From Mytilinidion resinicola (taxonomy: Eukaryota; Ascomycota; Dothideomycetes; Mytilinidiales; Mytilinidiaceae), in assembly GCF_010093595.1 (NCBI RefSeq), contig NW_022985441.1, positions 2,055,665 to 2,119,664 on the forward strand: a stretch of 64,000 nt of DNA. The letters are read 5' to 3'. Under the pieces are notes generated by a model. That model was given only the letters and a program-made list of their open reading frames with translations, did no database searches and had not been told where the DNA came from. This document shows, in pieces, positions 45,537 through 55,714 of this stretch. Each line of letters begins with the position of its first letter. Position 1 is the first letter of the stretch. A program made the position numbers and the translations under genes.

Positions 45537-47048
45537 ATGTCAGAAGCAGATACGACCATCATCCTCGGCGCAGGCATTATCGGCCTCTCAACCGCGTATT
45601 ACTTATCACTTTCCTCTTCTGACACTCGTATCTGCCTTGTTGATCCGCGGCCCCTTGAGTCCTTACACACCGCCGCTTCTGCATTCGCAGGGGGATTACT
45701 GGCGAAGACCTGGTTCCCGCCCGCGCTTGCGCCACTTGGAGCGCTGAGTTTTGAGCTGCATAAGCACCTAGCAGCACAGCATGATGGGCGGGAGAGGTGG
45801 GGTTACTTGGGTGTAAGGGGTGTGAGTTTTGTTGAAGGCGAAGGGGAGGGAAAAGAGAGGCCGGAGGATTGGCTGAAGCCTGAGGATTGGTTAGCCGGGG
45901 GTGGGAGTCGGGCTGATGCTGCTAGTGGGGACGTGAAGGTGGGCGAGGGGCCGAGATGGTTGAGGAGAGCGGAGGGGAAGGGGGTGAGGGTCTTGAGTGG
46001 AAGGAATGCAGGGAGTGAGACGGCACTGGTGTAAGTTCGATACGAGAGAAATGGAGAGGATGAGTGGTAGAGTAGATTGACAGGATGACTCCGTACTGAC
46101 ATTCCCAGCGACCCCCTCAAACTCTGCGAGTTTCTCCTCGCCGAGTGTCTCTCCCGCGGCGTTCAACTGCATACCTCAACCACCGCTGTCTCAGTCACCT
46201 CCCGAAGTTCCAGCTCCCATTCCACCGGTCACGTGATCCACCTTCGTCAACCCAACGGCACCCTCTTTGTTCCCTTCTCTAATCTCGTATTCGCTGCTGG
46301 AGCATGGACATCGCCAGCTTATCGCACTCTTTTTCCAACCTCCTATCTAGAGCTACCGATTACTGCGATATCAGGTCATTCGGTACTCCTGCGGTCGTCC
46401 GAATGGAAAGCTCATCCAGCAAGTAAAGAGGTAGAGACGGATGCGGTGTTCGCGACGGACGAAAGTGGGGAGTACTTCCCTGAAATGTTCTACCGGGCTG
46501 ATGGTAAGTTGACCCTTTAAGTTTTCAAGTCAGGTATTGGAGCTGCGGATCACACGGATCATTTGCGTATTTATCTTAGCTTTGTCACCACCTTTCTCTT
46601 ATTTCTCTAACACACCGCAGGTTCCATTTGGCTTGGTGGCATCAACCATCCCTCCAACGAAATTCCGCTCCCCCAGCCAAGCGCGAAAGCCACTCCGCTT
46701 GCCTCTTCGATCTCAAAACTTCGCGAGACCGCCGGGTATCTCTATGGCCTTCCATCTTCAGACATTTTGATAGAGCGCGAATCTATTTGTTTCCGCCCCG
46801 TAACTCCTGCCGGCTTACCAATTGTTGCGAAGGTGCCAGACGTACGACTGGGACGTGGATGGGGACGGAGAAATGCGGCGGGAGGTGTCTACGTAGCAGC
46901 TGGACACGGTCCCTGGGGTATCAGCGGGAGTCTGGGGACTGGAAAGGTAGTCAGCGAAATGGTGATGGGAGAAAATGTTAGCGTGGATCTGAGTGGGTTG
47001 GGGCTGCAGGAGGGAGGGGAGGGATGGCAAGCCCGCGCACGGCTCTAG
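45537..47048 (+). CDS. FAD-dependent oxidoreductase, DAO fold, Tda3-like
   Basis: 438 residues from exons 45537-46030, 46109-46503 and 46621-47048, with introns of 78 and 117 bases (GTAAGT donors). The dinucleotide-binding motif is GAGIIG at residues 11-16, with the Asp of VDPRP at the end of strand 2. The DAO tract SAFAGGLLAKTWFPPALAPLGALSFELHKHL and the C-terminal GGVYVAAGHGPWGISGSLGTGKVVSEMV, which closes the FAD site, are present. This pattern resembles yeast Tda3 and relatives, which oxidise small amines or act in endosome-linked processes; the substrate is unknown. A Glu/Gly/Asp-rich loop at about 95-150 is likely disordered. Intact. Confidence 0.88.
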
Positions 47049-47807
47049 AGTGAGGGTTCTTAATCTAGGATTTTAGGCTACAAATAAATAGGGCGACCGC
47101 GAGGTCATAATGCAGAGGGGAGGATTTGATAGTGTTGCCAGTACCTCAAAAGAACGTCTTTTCCTTCCAAGAAGCATCGGAAGACTTTCACCATAATAAT
47201 ACCGCATCTGTCAACCTTCTATTGATATCATTTTCATCATTTCCCCTTTCTTTATACATGCTCATGGTACATTACTCGCCAGCGAAGCTATGATTGGCGG
47301 AGGTGCTGACCAATTGATAGCCCCATCACTTTATTACAAAGCACCCTTCTTCAACCCCCAGCATCACGACAACAAGCCTACAACGTAGCCAACATCGCTT
47401 CATGCCGCTTCTTAGCGAGGCTGAACCTATTCAATTTCGTAATTAAATCCGGAATCAACCCCCGGTACGGACAAAAGTTCCTACACCGCCGCAGGATCCC
47501 CGTGATTGCACTACTCTTACAAATCGAATAGACCATGTCAATGAAAAGAAATTCTTCAGTGACGAGTTCTCGGGGCACCCGTTGTAGTGCTGAAGCCCTA
47601 GTCTTAGGTGTCCAGCGGGTAGTAGCTAAAGGCAGATAATTTGAAGCTGAGTTCACATTACAAAGGTCTAAATCCTTCACTCTCTTAAGGTAATTTCCTA
47701 GGCATATAAAACCTTACACGAAATCCTCTCATGAACTCATCCCGCGCAACGCTTCGATACTCGACTTCAATCTTCAAGTCTCCAATGCGTCGTCTCTTTG
47801 GCCCATC
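47049..47807. other. Gene-free stretch; one weak minus-strand ORF
   Basis: A 100-residue ORF on the minus strand (47680-47378) starts MKDLDLCNVNSASNY and shows no known domain; I do not call it a gene. The right end is the C-rich leader of the next gene. Confidence 0.4.
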
Positions 47808-48773
47808 ATGCACTTCCCCAGCCTCTCCGCCCCTCTCCTCCCCTCCCTCCTTCTTCTCCATGCCTCTGCAGCCTCTATTCCCAGTCACAATGTCCACACC
47901 ATACACCAATTCCCCAATCCCACCTGGATCGAAAACATCGCCACCCGCTCCGACGGCCACCTCCTCGTCTCCCTCCTAACCACCCCAGACCTCCACCTCA
48001 CCAACCACTTCGCCTCCCCACCCACCACCACCCTCATCCACTCCTTCCCTCCCGACCTCGGTCTCCTCGGCATCACCGAGCTCATGCCCAACAAATTCGC
48101 CGCCTGGCTCGTCGACTTCAGCTCCACCCCCTCCACCAAAGCCGTGGTGTCCAAACTCGCCCAACTGCCCCCAGACACCGGCCTCGCCAACGGCCTCGCT
48201 ACCCTCAACCCTCATACCGTCCTGATCACCGACAGCACGCCGGGCCGCCTGCTCTCCTACAACCTGCACACCAACGCCTTCCCCACCGTGCTCGCCGACG
48301 CGGCCACCATGGCGCCGGCCCCGAACCCGGGCAACATCAGCATCGGCATCAACGGGCTGAAGTACCGCGACGGGTTCGCGTACTACACGACCATCTACAT
48401 CAGTGGCTTGTACCGCGTGCCCGTGGACTGCGCGACGGGCGCAGCGACGGGCGCGGTCGAGACGCTGACAACGGCGCTGGGCGAGGCGGATGATTTTGCG
48501 TTTACGGCGCGCGGGGATGTGGTTGTGGGCACGGATTCGGAGAACACGGTTTTGTTGGTGAGTCCGCCGCGAGGGGAGGGGAAAGGAGCGTGGACGGTGA
48601 AGACGATTGCGGGGGCGAAGGATGCATTGACGGTGGCGGGGGGCACGAGTGTGGCGATGGGGAGGACGGCGGCGGATAGGGAGGTGGCGTATGTGGTGAC
48701 GGAGGGAGGGTTGGCGGGGCCGGTTGATGGGGTTGTGGAGGGGGGGAAGGTTGTTGCTGTGACGGTTTATTAG
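47808..48773 (+). CDS. Secreted beta-propeller (SMP-30/NHL-like) protein
   Basis: 321 residues in one exon. A signal peptide is likely at 1-22 (LLPSLLLLHASAASIPSH). The mature chain shows repeated blade-like strands: NPTWIENIATRSDGHLLVSLL, LGLLGITELMPNKFAAWLVD, GLANGLATLNPHTVLITDST, GRLLSYNL, ISIGINGLKYRDGFAYYT, GLYRVPVD and EADDFAFTARGDVVVGTDSEN. This is the six-bladed propeller pattern of fungal secreted proteins related to SMP-30/gluconolactonase. Catalytic metal ligands cannot be assigned by eye. The coding strand is C-rich to about 48340 and G-rich afterwards. Intact. Confidence 0.8.
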   Translation: MHFPSLSAPLLPSLLLLHASAASIPSHNVHTIHQFPNPTWIENIATRSDGHLLVSLLTTPDLHLTNHFASPPTTTLIHSFPPDLGLLGITELMPNKFAAWLVDFSSTPSTKAVVSKLAQLPPDTGLANGLATLNPHTVLITDSTPGRLLSYNLHTNAFPTVLADAATMAPAPNPGNISIGINGLKYRDGFAYYTTIYISGLYRVPVDCATGAATGAVETLTTALGEADDFAFTARGDVVVGTDSENTVLLVSPPRGEGKGAWTVKTIAGAKDALTVAGGTSVAMGRTAADREVAYVVTEGGLAGPVDGVVEGGKVVAVTVY

Positions 48774-48938
48774 GGGGAGACGGTGTGGGAAGGTAGGAGA
48801 TATTAGTACAGAGAGGGGATAAGCTGTGATATGGGCACGTATGACGAAGAGAGACTCGAAAAGTAGAAATTATTATCTTTTATTTACCGTGAAGAATAGC
48901 TACCTACTGCAAATATCCAAGAAAGTCTTCATCGGCAC

Positions 48939-51251
48939 TTAGATCTGGCGGTCGTGAGGAGGCCGCCACGGAACACCCAAAATCTCGAAGATCCGCTTCT
49001 CACTCTTGCTCTCTATCAATGTACCCTCCGTGATCTTGGCCCGGTTCTTGCCTCTCATCACATCCTTGAATAAACCGCGCTGGTTTAGTCGCATCCCTTT
49101 CTTGCTAGCGAGAAGCCGAATGCTGCGGTTAAACAAGTCGTTTCCGGTGAAGTAAATCAAGGCAGCGCCCATCTCGTTCCAGGGCACAAGCAGGAAGTCG
49201 ATACGCCGCCAGAGTGACGAGCCTGGTACGGCGGATGCACCGTGCCACTTTGACCCATTGTCTTTGTTGGTTGTCGCTAGGCCGACCTTCAAAAACCCTT
49301 GCTTCATGAGTTCCGGTACGAGTTCGTCTACGACTGCGTTGCGGATGTAATCAATAGATCCCTTCGGTATCGTGATGACACAGTCAATATCGCCGCACGT
49401 CTTCGCACCACGTCGATAGGAGCCCATAATGGTGACTTCGAACAGAGGGTCGATCTTCTGCAACGCTTTCCGGACGATCTGTCCATGAACCTCGACCTCG
49501 CTCCGGGGGATCCGGGTCGCGAAATCATCGTAATGTTCAATTCCGATGAGTTGATTCTTGGTTAGGTGGGCTTTTTCTTTTAGATCGTCCAACGTTCGGT
49601 AACCCTGCTGGATCCACTTGTGTGCCTGCGTCAGGCCGACTCCATAGATGCCCAGGAATAGTCGGAGGTTCTCGTCCAACGAGTCGGTTTTCGTACTCTC
49701 GAGACGTCGAAGACCATTTGTCATAGCGATCTCCTCTATCTTGGCGGCAAGACGTTCCCCAATGCTAGGAAGACGGATGGCTTGCTCTCGCGTCGTGATC
49801 CAGTCGGTCTGCTTCTTCAGGGTTGCGACAGCCTTTCGGTATGCAAGGGTTCTCCATTGGTCCTGCATCATGTCGTAATATTTCCCCATCTCTTGCAAGG
49901 TCTCGATGGTACGCTGGTTGGGGTTCCCGGATGTTCCAGTGCCATCATTTTTGTCCATGCACTGGAACTTGCTCTGGTTGAACCTCCCGAACTGCACAGG
50001 AGACATCTTCCGAATCTTCCTGGGTCGCTCATCCTCAGATTCGGAGTCAGTTTCGGGCCCTTCGGATGTGGATGGTCGGCTTGGTTTTTCGTCCTCCTCG
50101 AAGTCTAGAGGAAGGTGCTCAAAGGCCTTTGCCTGACCCATGGCAACAGACAACGCGTCAGCATACTCCTTTCCAGAGGAAAGACTGGAATGTGAATCCA
50201 GCCTTGGAGAGCTTGAGGATTGCCTATCCGGAGAAGCTGTGCGCTTAGGTGACTTGGGATTCTCTTGCCGAAAGCTATCTTCAATTCTCGAAGGGCTTCG
50301 CTCTTCCCGAACTGCGGCTTTGCCCTTTGACGGCTTTAGCTGAAGAGACTCCTGAGACTCTAGTGGGAACGAAGAAGACTGCGCAACCGCCGTAGAGGCC
50401 TGTGGGACAGGAGCGCCTCTGATCCTGTAAAGCTCATCGTGAGGATCAAATGGCAGACACTTCAAGTCAAATACGCGCCCCATATACCATTGCCAGTTAG
50501 TGACAATAATGTTCGGTGGTATCTGCTTCACGCCGTACTTTTCTTCGAGATGTTTCAACAGTTCCGCATAGTTGACTGCTTCATCAACAATCACGTACGT
50601 GATGTCGTCTCGCCATGTCTTAACCCACGCGCCACCGAGTTCGATGACTTTATGGATTCGGAGGCGGCGACCTTCATGATAGTCGTTGTTCTGGTAAAAG
50701 TATACAATCTGATTTTTCATATACTGTTGGGATTCCGGCCGAAGCTTGATGATGGCGGGTTTTGGTATCTTGGAACGGCCGAGAGCTCGCGGAACATCCC
50801 CAACCTCTTTATACCACTCCGTCTTGGGCGGTATAGGGAGAGTCGAGGAATGTTGAAGTTTTGGCGGCGCAGCTTTCTTAGGAGCTTGAGACGCAGGTTT
50901 CTTTCCTTTATCCGTCTTTTCTACCTGCTTCGGGGCCATGTCTGAAGCTGAAGACACTCGCTTGATGCCGACGATCTTTGGATAGTCTTCTCGAGCTGCT
51001 TTACGCATCTTCGAAGTGACGATCTCAAATTCGTTCCGTCGATCGCGTAGTCGATCTGAGTCCGGGCTCTTCCGCGTCGTCGTCGTAGGGCGTTTCGGTT
51101 TTACAGGTGGATCCACCAGCGCACGCTCCGCATCCTTAAGCCCCTCATCCGGGAACCCAGTCTCGTCGTCTTCGACGTCGAGGATGCTGTGGTTCTTGAA
51201 GAAGGCGATCTTCTCGGCGATGGACTTGTCGAGGGCTTTGTTGTCTGGCAT
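48939..51251 (-). CDS. POL4: Family X DNA polymerase (Pol4/Pol lambda type) with BRCT domain
   Basis: Gap-filling polymerase used in base-excision repair and end joining. 770 residues, one exon, longer than yeast Pol4 because of a Ser/Pro-rich linker. A BRCT domain lies at about 177-285 (RLRIHKVIELGGAWVKTWRDDITYVIVDE, NIIVTNWQWYMG). The 8-kDa lyase-like region follows from about 435 (YDMMQDQWRTLAYRKAVATLKK, RLPSIGERLAAKIEEI). The fingers HhH region is LRLFLGIYGVGLTQAHKW. The palm carries the family signature GSYRRGAKTCGDIDCVIT at about 608 with two metal-binding Asp, and the third Asp is in RRIDFLLVP near 682. The thumb ends AKITEGTLIESKSEKRIFEILGVPW. A basic N-terminal segment may direct it to the nucleus. 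Intact. Confidence 0.95.
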   Translation of the reverse strand: MPDNKALDKSIAEKIAFFKNHSILDVEDDETGFPDEGLKDAERALVDPPVKPKRPTTTTRKSPDSDRLRDRRNEFEIVTSKMRKAAREDYPKIVGIKRVSSASDMAPKQVEKTDKGKKPASQAPKKAAPPKLQHSSTLPIPPKTEWYKEVGDVPRALGRSKIPKPAIIKLRPESQQYMKNQIVYFYQNNDYHEGRRLRIHKVIELGGAWVKTWRDDITYVIVDEAVNYAELLKHLEEKYGVKQIPPNIIVTNWQWYMGRVFDLKCLPFDPHDELYRIRGAPVPQASTAVAQSSSFPLESQESLQLKPSKGKAAVREERSPSRIEDSFRQENPKSPKRTASPDRQSSSSPRLDSHSSLSSGKEYADALSVAMGQAKAFEHLPLDFEEDEKPSRPSTSEGPETDSESEDERPRKIRKMSPVQFGRFNQSKFQCMDKNDGTGTSGNPNQRTIETLQEMGKYYDMMQDQWRTLAYRKAVATLKKQTDWITTREQAIRLPSIGERLAAKIEEIAMTNGLRRLESTKTDSLDENLRLFLGIYGVGLTQAHKWIQQGYRTLDDLKEKAHLTKNQLIGIEHYDDFATRIPRSEVEVHGQIVRKALQKIDPLFEVTIMGSYRRGAKTCGDIDCVITIPKGSIDYIRNAVVDELVPELMKQGFLKVGLATTNKDNGSKWHGASAVPGSSLWRRIDFLLVPWNEMGAALIYFTGNDLFNRSIRLLASKKGMRLNQRGLFKDVMRGKNRAKITEGTLIESKSEKRIFEILGVPWRPPHDRQI

Positions 51252-52375
51252 GGTGGTGGTGTGGATGTGGATGTGAAAGGACGTGTAAAGAAGTAGAGAA
51301 GGCCATGAGCGGATTTATATACGCGAGTAGAAAGCTGTTGGTGGGTGAATTGAATCAAATGACCAATTCTCTAGCCAGCAGCGACAGGTGAATGGATGTG
51401 AGTGGAGGAATGTTTTCGCACAAGAGGCAGCAGTTGCGTTAGATGCGCCGGTTCATTTTATCCGGGTCTGCTCTAGCGTCGTTTTCGCTTGTCTAGGAGG
51501 TCTCTCCTTCAGCCCTTCAGCCCTACCACGACAAACCTCACCCCTCTGATCTGGTTCCGACCTCAACCATCTCACCATCATCTGAACACCAAGATGTCCC
51601 ATCCTTGAGGGTACCGGCCTGCGAGAGGTTTGTCGCCCACGCCTCCCCATCGAGCAATGCCCCTCCAAAGATGGAGATCTCGGACACAGCCAGGACATGT
51701 CCTATGTATATCTGCGAGGCGCGAGCCTGACACTTCTACTTGTCCCAGAGTTCCATATCTCTCTTATAAAACTGGACCTATGGAAGCAAGAGCACGAAGC
51801 GCCTTGAGACGGACAGTCTGCCTCGCCAAGCACATAGCCCATGGCCATACGAAGTAACCCGGATTTCTCCTCACCTGAATCGACGCAAGCGCTCGCGCAG
51901 CTTGAGCGGGACGCTTGCTCGCACGGTGAAGAGTGCCAGCAACGGAATTATATACATTTTTCTAGGAAGGGAGTGATTGTCAAACGGCAATGCTTGCTAA
52001 TCAGATTGCCGCCGCTTGATCGCAGTGTACATACACTGCCACAACTAGTGCCTCCTTCAGGATCAAAATAGGTGCACGGTTCGAGGTTTCCAGGAACTAC
52101 ATGAGCCACCTGAAACGCGCACGCAAGCTAACCAACAAGCATAATTCAAAAGATCGGCGACTTCACAGGATTGGTGGCATACCGCATTGCCGCTGTGGGT
52201 ACGGCCGTTAGGACTTGAGGATGGATCCCCGGGTTCCTACAAGGCTGACAGCCGTGCTGCTGACGTTTCACAATCTCGTGGGAAACTATCACTACGTTTC
52301 CACTTTCAATGAATGTTTTCATTCTCGTGTTTGCCTTCCTTTTGGCTCTTTTCCAAATTTGCGAACCATCTGCAA
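51252..52375. other. Gene-free stretch upstream of the polymerase
   Basis: Polymerase promoter on the left. Short ORFs only, and no domain seen. Confidence 0.5.
52368..52375. repeat. Target-site duplication, left (ATCTGCAA)
   Basis: The same 8 bases occur immediately after the element at 53026-53033. Eight-base duplications are characteristic of hAT-superfamily insertion. Confidence 0.85.
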
Positions 52376-52554
52376 GGGGAGGGATATTGGCACACCCCCT
52401 AATCACTCCGCGCACACCCCCTTTTTCACTCCACGCAAACCACCCCCCCCCCCCCCCCCCTTGGCGCTTCACCACCTTCTAATTGGCTCGGAGCAACGCG
52501 GAGCTTCCTCTGGGCATTCACCTTTACGTCTCTCTGCACGTGATGCTATACGCG

Positions 52555-52690
52555 AGGCCGTACGTGAGCTCGTACGTGAGCTTGTACGTGAGCTTGTACG
52601 TGAGCTCGTACGTGAGCTCGTACATGAGCTCACATGTAAGCTTGTACGTGAGCTCGTAAATAAGCTTGTACGTGAGCTCGTACGTAAGGC
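52555..52690. repeat. Array of 12-bp GTACGTGAGCTC units inside element B
   Basis: About eleven units, nearly identical, each combining two palindromic cores (GTAC and GAGCTC). Both strands stay open through it, giving false LVRE- and ELTY-rich ORFs. Confidence 0.85.
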
Positions 52691-52706
52691 TATACATAAG
52701 GCCATA

Positions 52707-52862
52707 CGAATCGGCATAGCTATACAGCCTCTCCGTTCTACGGTGCATTCTTTCCAATTCGTGCAGCCGTATATACAGCCGTACGTGAGCTCATATGTAA
52801 GGCCACACGAATCGGAAAGAATGCACTGTAAAATAGAGAGGCTGTATAGCTATGCCGATTTG
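52707..52862. repeat. Internal inverted repeat of element B
   Basis: Arms 52707-52763 and about 52802-52862 are near-perfect complements around CGGCATAGCTATACAGCCTC; the loop is about 40 bases. The same arm sequence occurs once in element A (10530-10575). Confidence 0.75.
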
Positions 52863-53025
52863 TATGAGCTCACGTACGGCTAAGTGAATAAGAAAGGCTA
52901 CACGTGCAAATGCACGTGAGAATAGAGCTCCGGACGAAGCTCCGAGCCGCTCCAGCCAATCAGAAGATCAAACGAGAGGGGGGGTGTGCGCGGAGTGATT
53001 AGGGGGTGTGCCAATATCCCTCCCC

Positions 53026-53984
53026 ATCTGCAAAGTTTGATGTTCCATTAACTATTGCTTGAATCATGTGTTTCCTTTGCACGGCTATAATATGACTATC
53101 CTAAGGCGAGTCACTAGCAAGGCAGACTCGCGTGGTATACCATTGACCAAAACAAAGACGATATCTGGACAGGATTTCAACCCAGTCGCGACACGTACTT
53201 CGGCTGCTGACTTTCCCATTTCTCCTTGGCATTACTCTCGAATACGACTTAATTTGGAAAGGTCATGCTGTGCGGACATCACAACGCCATACACTGCCTG
53301 GAATCCTGGACGAAGGAAGCTACGATCGTTAGATTTCACATTCTGCGAGCGAGTATGCTGATGTTGCAAGTGGCTGCGGCTTGGGACGATGAAGCCATTC
53401 TGGACCACCTCGTCGCCGACTTGTGTACACAAGTTTGCCATCGCTTGAAGTGCCTCAATCCGTTCTCTGAAATCCAAATGGGACGAGAATTCATTCTTTT
53501 GAGCTACTGGGAAGCTCGTCGGGCCACCTCAGACCATCGCTAAAGGGTGTACGGCGTGCCCGTCGAAGCAATGCCATGATATTCTCTCCTTGGCAATTTT
53601 GAAACATTCATATTTCGTGCCGCAGGGTACCCTTTTCCGCGCCGTCCGGGAGGAGTATATCTATCCTAGCGCCGAGCGGCCTTTGGCGCATTTGACGCGT
53701 CGCTAGTTCCTTCATGATCCGACCAGCAAAGGGCAGAACGAGCCAGGGTCAACTTGCGACCCTGCCAGTAGCGACCTGTTGTGACTGGTCTACTCTACAC
53801 ACGAGCAGCGTGCCTATTCCTTGCGTGTCCGTCATAGTCTGCTACCCACTGTTTCCCTTGCGTTGGTAATATTACAGCCATCAAGGCCCTCTCACTTGTT
53901 TCCATCCTATTCATCATCTCCGTCTTCATCTGCATCAGCTCTGGAACTACAACCAGCATTCAGCTCGCATCGCAACACTCAGAA
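53026..53984. other. Gene-free stretch upstream of the glycosyltransferase gene
   Basis: No supported gene; small ORFs lack domains. The last 150 bases are the likely leader. Confidence 0.45.
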
Positions 53985-55714
53985 ATGCGTCCCCCAGTAA
54001 GAAGCTCCCGGTTCGACCTAAGCAGTCTTTGGGCCCGATTCTGGCATGCCTCAAGACGGACAGAGAGCTATAGTCTACTTCGAGACCGATCAACATCTCC
54101 TCCACGACGAAGATCACTACGACACAGAAAATTCTGCGGATTTTTCCTTTGCCTCCTGTACGCTACCCTAGCATTCGCAGTCACCTCCTTTCTTAATGGA
54201 ATCCTACGACCCTCTTACGTGAGCCCACCCAAGTATCACCGACAACTCGCAAGTCAGATCCAGGAGTCCTTGAAGAGCAGTCGTGGTAATAAACACGGTA
54301 AAAATGTCTTCATTGCCGCGAACATCGTCAACGAAGACCTCATCCGTGGATCTCGGGGCGAGAACCTCCTTCAGCTCGTCGGCATCGTCGGACCAGAGAA
54401 TGTCTTCGTAAGCATCTATGAAAACGACGCTGGGGACAGGACTCGCGATGCACTGATGGATCTCCGGGATAAGCTGCCTTGTGAGTCATTATTTTTCTCG
54501 AGACTCGTTAATTAGGAAAAGCCCCGCTGACCCCCTCCCCAGGCAACACCTCCATCGTTGCCAGTGACCACATGAACCTGAACTCTTTTCCTACTGTCAC
54601 CATCCCCGCCACCGGCGAAGCACGAACGAAGCGGCTTCTATACCTCGCCGAAGTCCGCAACCGCGCTATCCTCCCTCTTCAAAGCGGTCCCTCAATCACC
54701 ACCTGGGCTGCTTCTCACCCTATTTTCAACAGCGCAGCCAGCACCCGCTTCGACCGTGTTCTCTTCCTTAACGACATCTTCAAACCCGTCGACGCTGTCC
54801 AACTCCTCTTCTCTACAAACGAGGGGAAGTACGATGCAGCTTTCGCGATTGACTTTGTGGCGGGGATCACGTTATATGACACATTTGTGATACAGGATAC
54901 GGAGGGGTACGGAATGGGTCTCCCTTACTACCCATGATTTGCGCCGTCTGGCAGCTTCACTAGCCGCAACGACGTCCTCTCCCAAACAGACGCTGTTCGT
55001 GTCCGCAGCTGCTGGAGTGGCATGGCAGCCTTCGACACTACAGTCTTCCAGCCGATACCACCTCCCACTATCTCTCCAGCGTCTCAAACATCCGGGCAGT
55101 ACAAGCAAGACCCTGTGTCAGGTGATACGAAAATTTCCTCCCTCTCCCTACCCGGCCTCACATTCCACTCCATCACAGAACCTTTCTTTGAAGAAAGCGA
55201 ATGCTGCCTTCTCTCCGCAGACCTTGAAATCCGGCGAGCCGCAATCTATAACACCCTTTTCCCCTCGTCATCTCCTCAATCCGACGCCCGGCCACTTTCC
55301 ACAGGCGTGTTCATCAAACCTTACATCCGCGTTGCTTACTCCTCCGCCACCTGGGCCTGGCTCCCTACTACACGCCGCTACGAGCGTGCTTTTCAATTCC
55401 TACAATACTTGATCTCCAAAATCTTAATGCCAGAATACAACTACCGTCGCACACACGCAGCCGGCACAATGGTTGGAGAATGTATCTGGGTGCCTGCGAG
55501 CCTTGGTGCGGAGGAAAGGCGCGGGCTATTGAGGAGATGGCGGGGATCTAATTGGATGAGGGGCACTTTGGAGGTGCAGAGAAGGGTCGCAGACGTGGGC
55601 GGCTGGTGCAGGCGGAAAAGAATGTTTGTAATGAAGGGGGACTTGAGTGAGGCGAATCAGGATGGGTGGGGGAAGAATTGGGAGGAGGTTGAGCCGCCGG
55701 GGAGAAAGGGGTGA
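53985..55714 (+). pseudogene. CAP59-type glycosyltransferase (alpha-1,3-mannosyltransferase family) with one in-frame stop
   Basis: Type II Golgi-type protein: a basic N-terminus, a signal anchor (FFLCLLYATLAFAVTSFLNGI, about 57-77), and a luminal domain of the Cryptococcus Cap59/Cmt1 family. Exons 53985-54480 and 54543-55714 flank a 62-base intron. Family tracts include KHGKNVFIAANIVNEDLIRG, ENVFVSIYENDAGDRT, RFDRVLFLNDIFKPVDAVQLL, YDAAFAIDFV and VRVRSCWSGMAAFD. In MGLPYYP-stop-FAPSGSFTSRNDV a TGA at 54935-54937 sits where I expect a Trp (TGG to TGA). Everything after it stays in frame. A 48-base GT...AG segment (54907-54954) could in principle be spliced to skip the stop without shifting the frame, but it would delete a segment that looks conserved. 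So this is either a young pseudogene, a readthrough case, or an alternatively spliced gene. Confidence 0.75.

Larger units (their letters stand above)
52376..53025. mobile_element. MITE-like element B, hAT-type, with perfect terminal inverted repeats
   Basis: The 650-base element begins GGGGAGGGATATTGGCACAC and ends with its exact complement; the perfect inverted repeat runs about 46 bases and continues imperfectly through the GGCGCTTCACCACCTTCT tract. It is flanked by the 8-bp duplication ATCTGCAA. The interior holds an 18-base C run (52443-52460), a GTACGTGAGCTC array (52555-52690) and a large internal inverted repeat. There is no transposase, so movement must rely on one elsewhere. A perfect duplication and perfect termini indicate recent insertion, in contrast to element A at 10252-10938. 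Confidence 0.88.

Noticed and set aside
47378..47680. 100-residue minus-strand ORF as a gene
   Set aside because: No domain, no introns or neighbours to support it, and unremarkable length for chance.
52215..52883. 222-residue ORF rich in LVRE repeats
   Set aside because: Starts outside element B and runs through its terminal repeat and array; there is no domain, and the insertion explains it.
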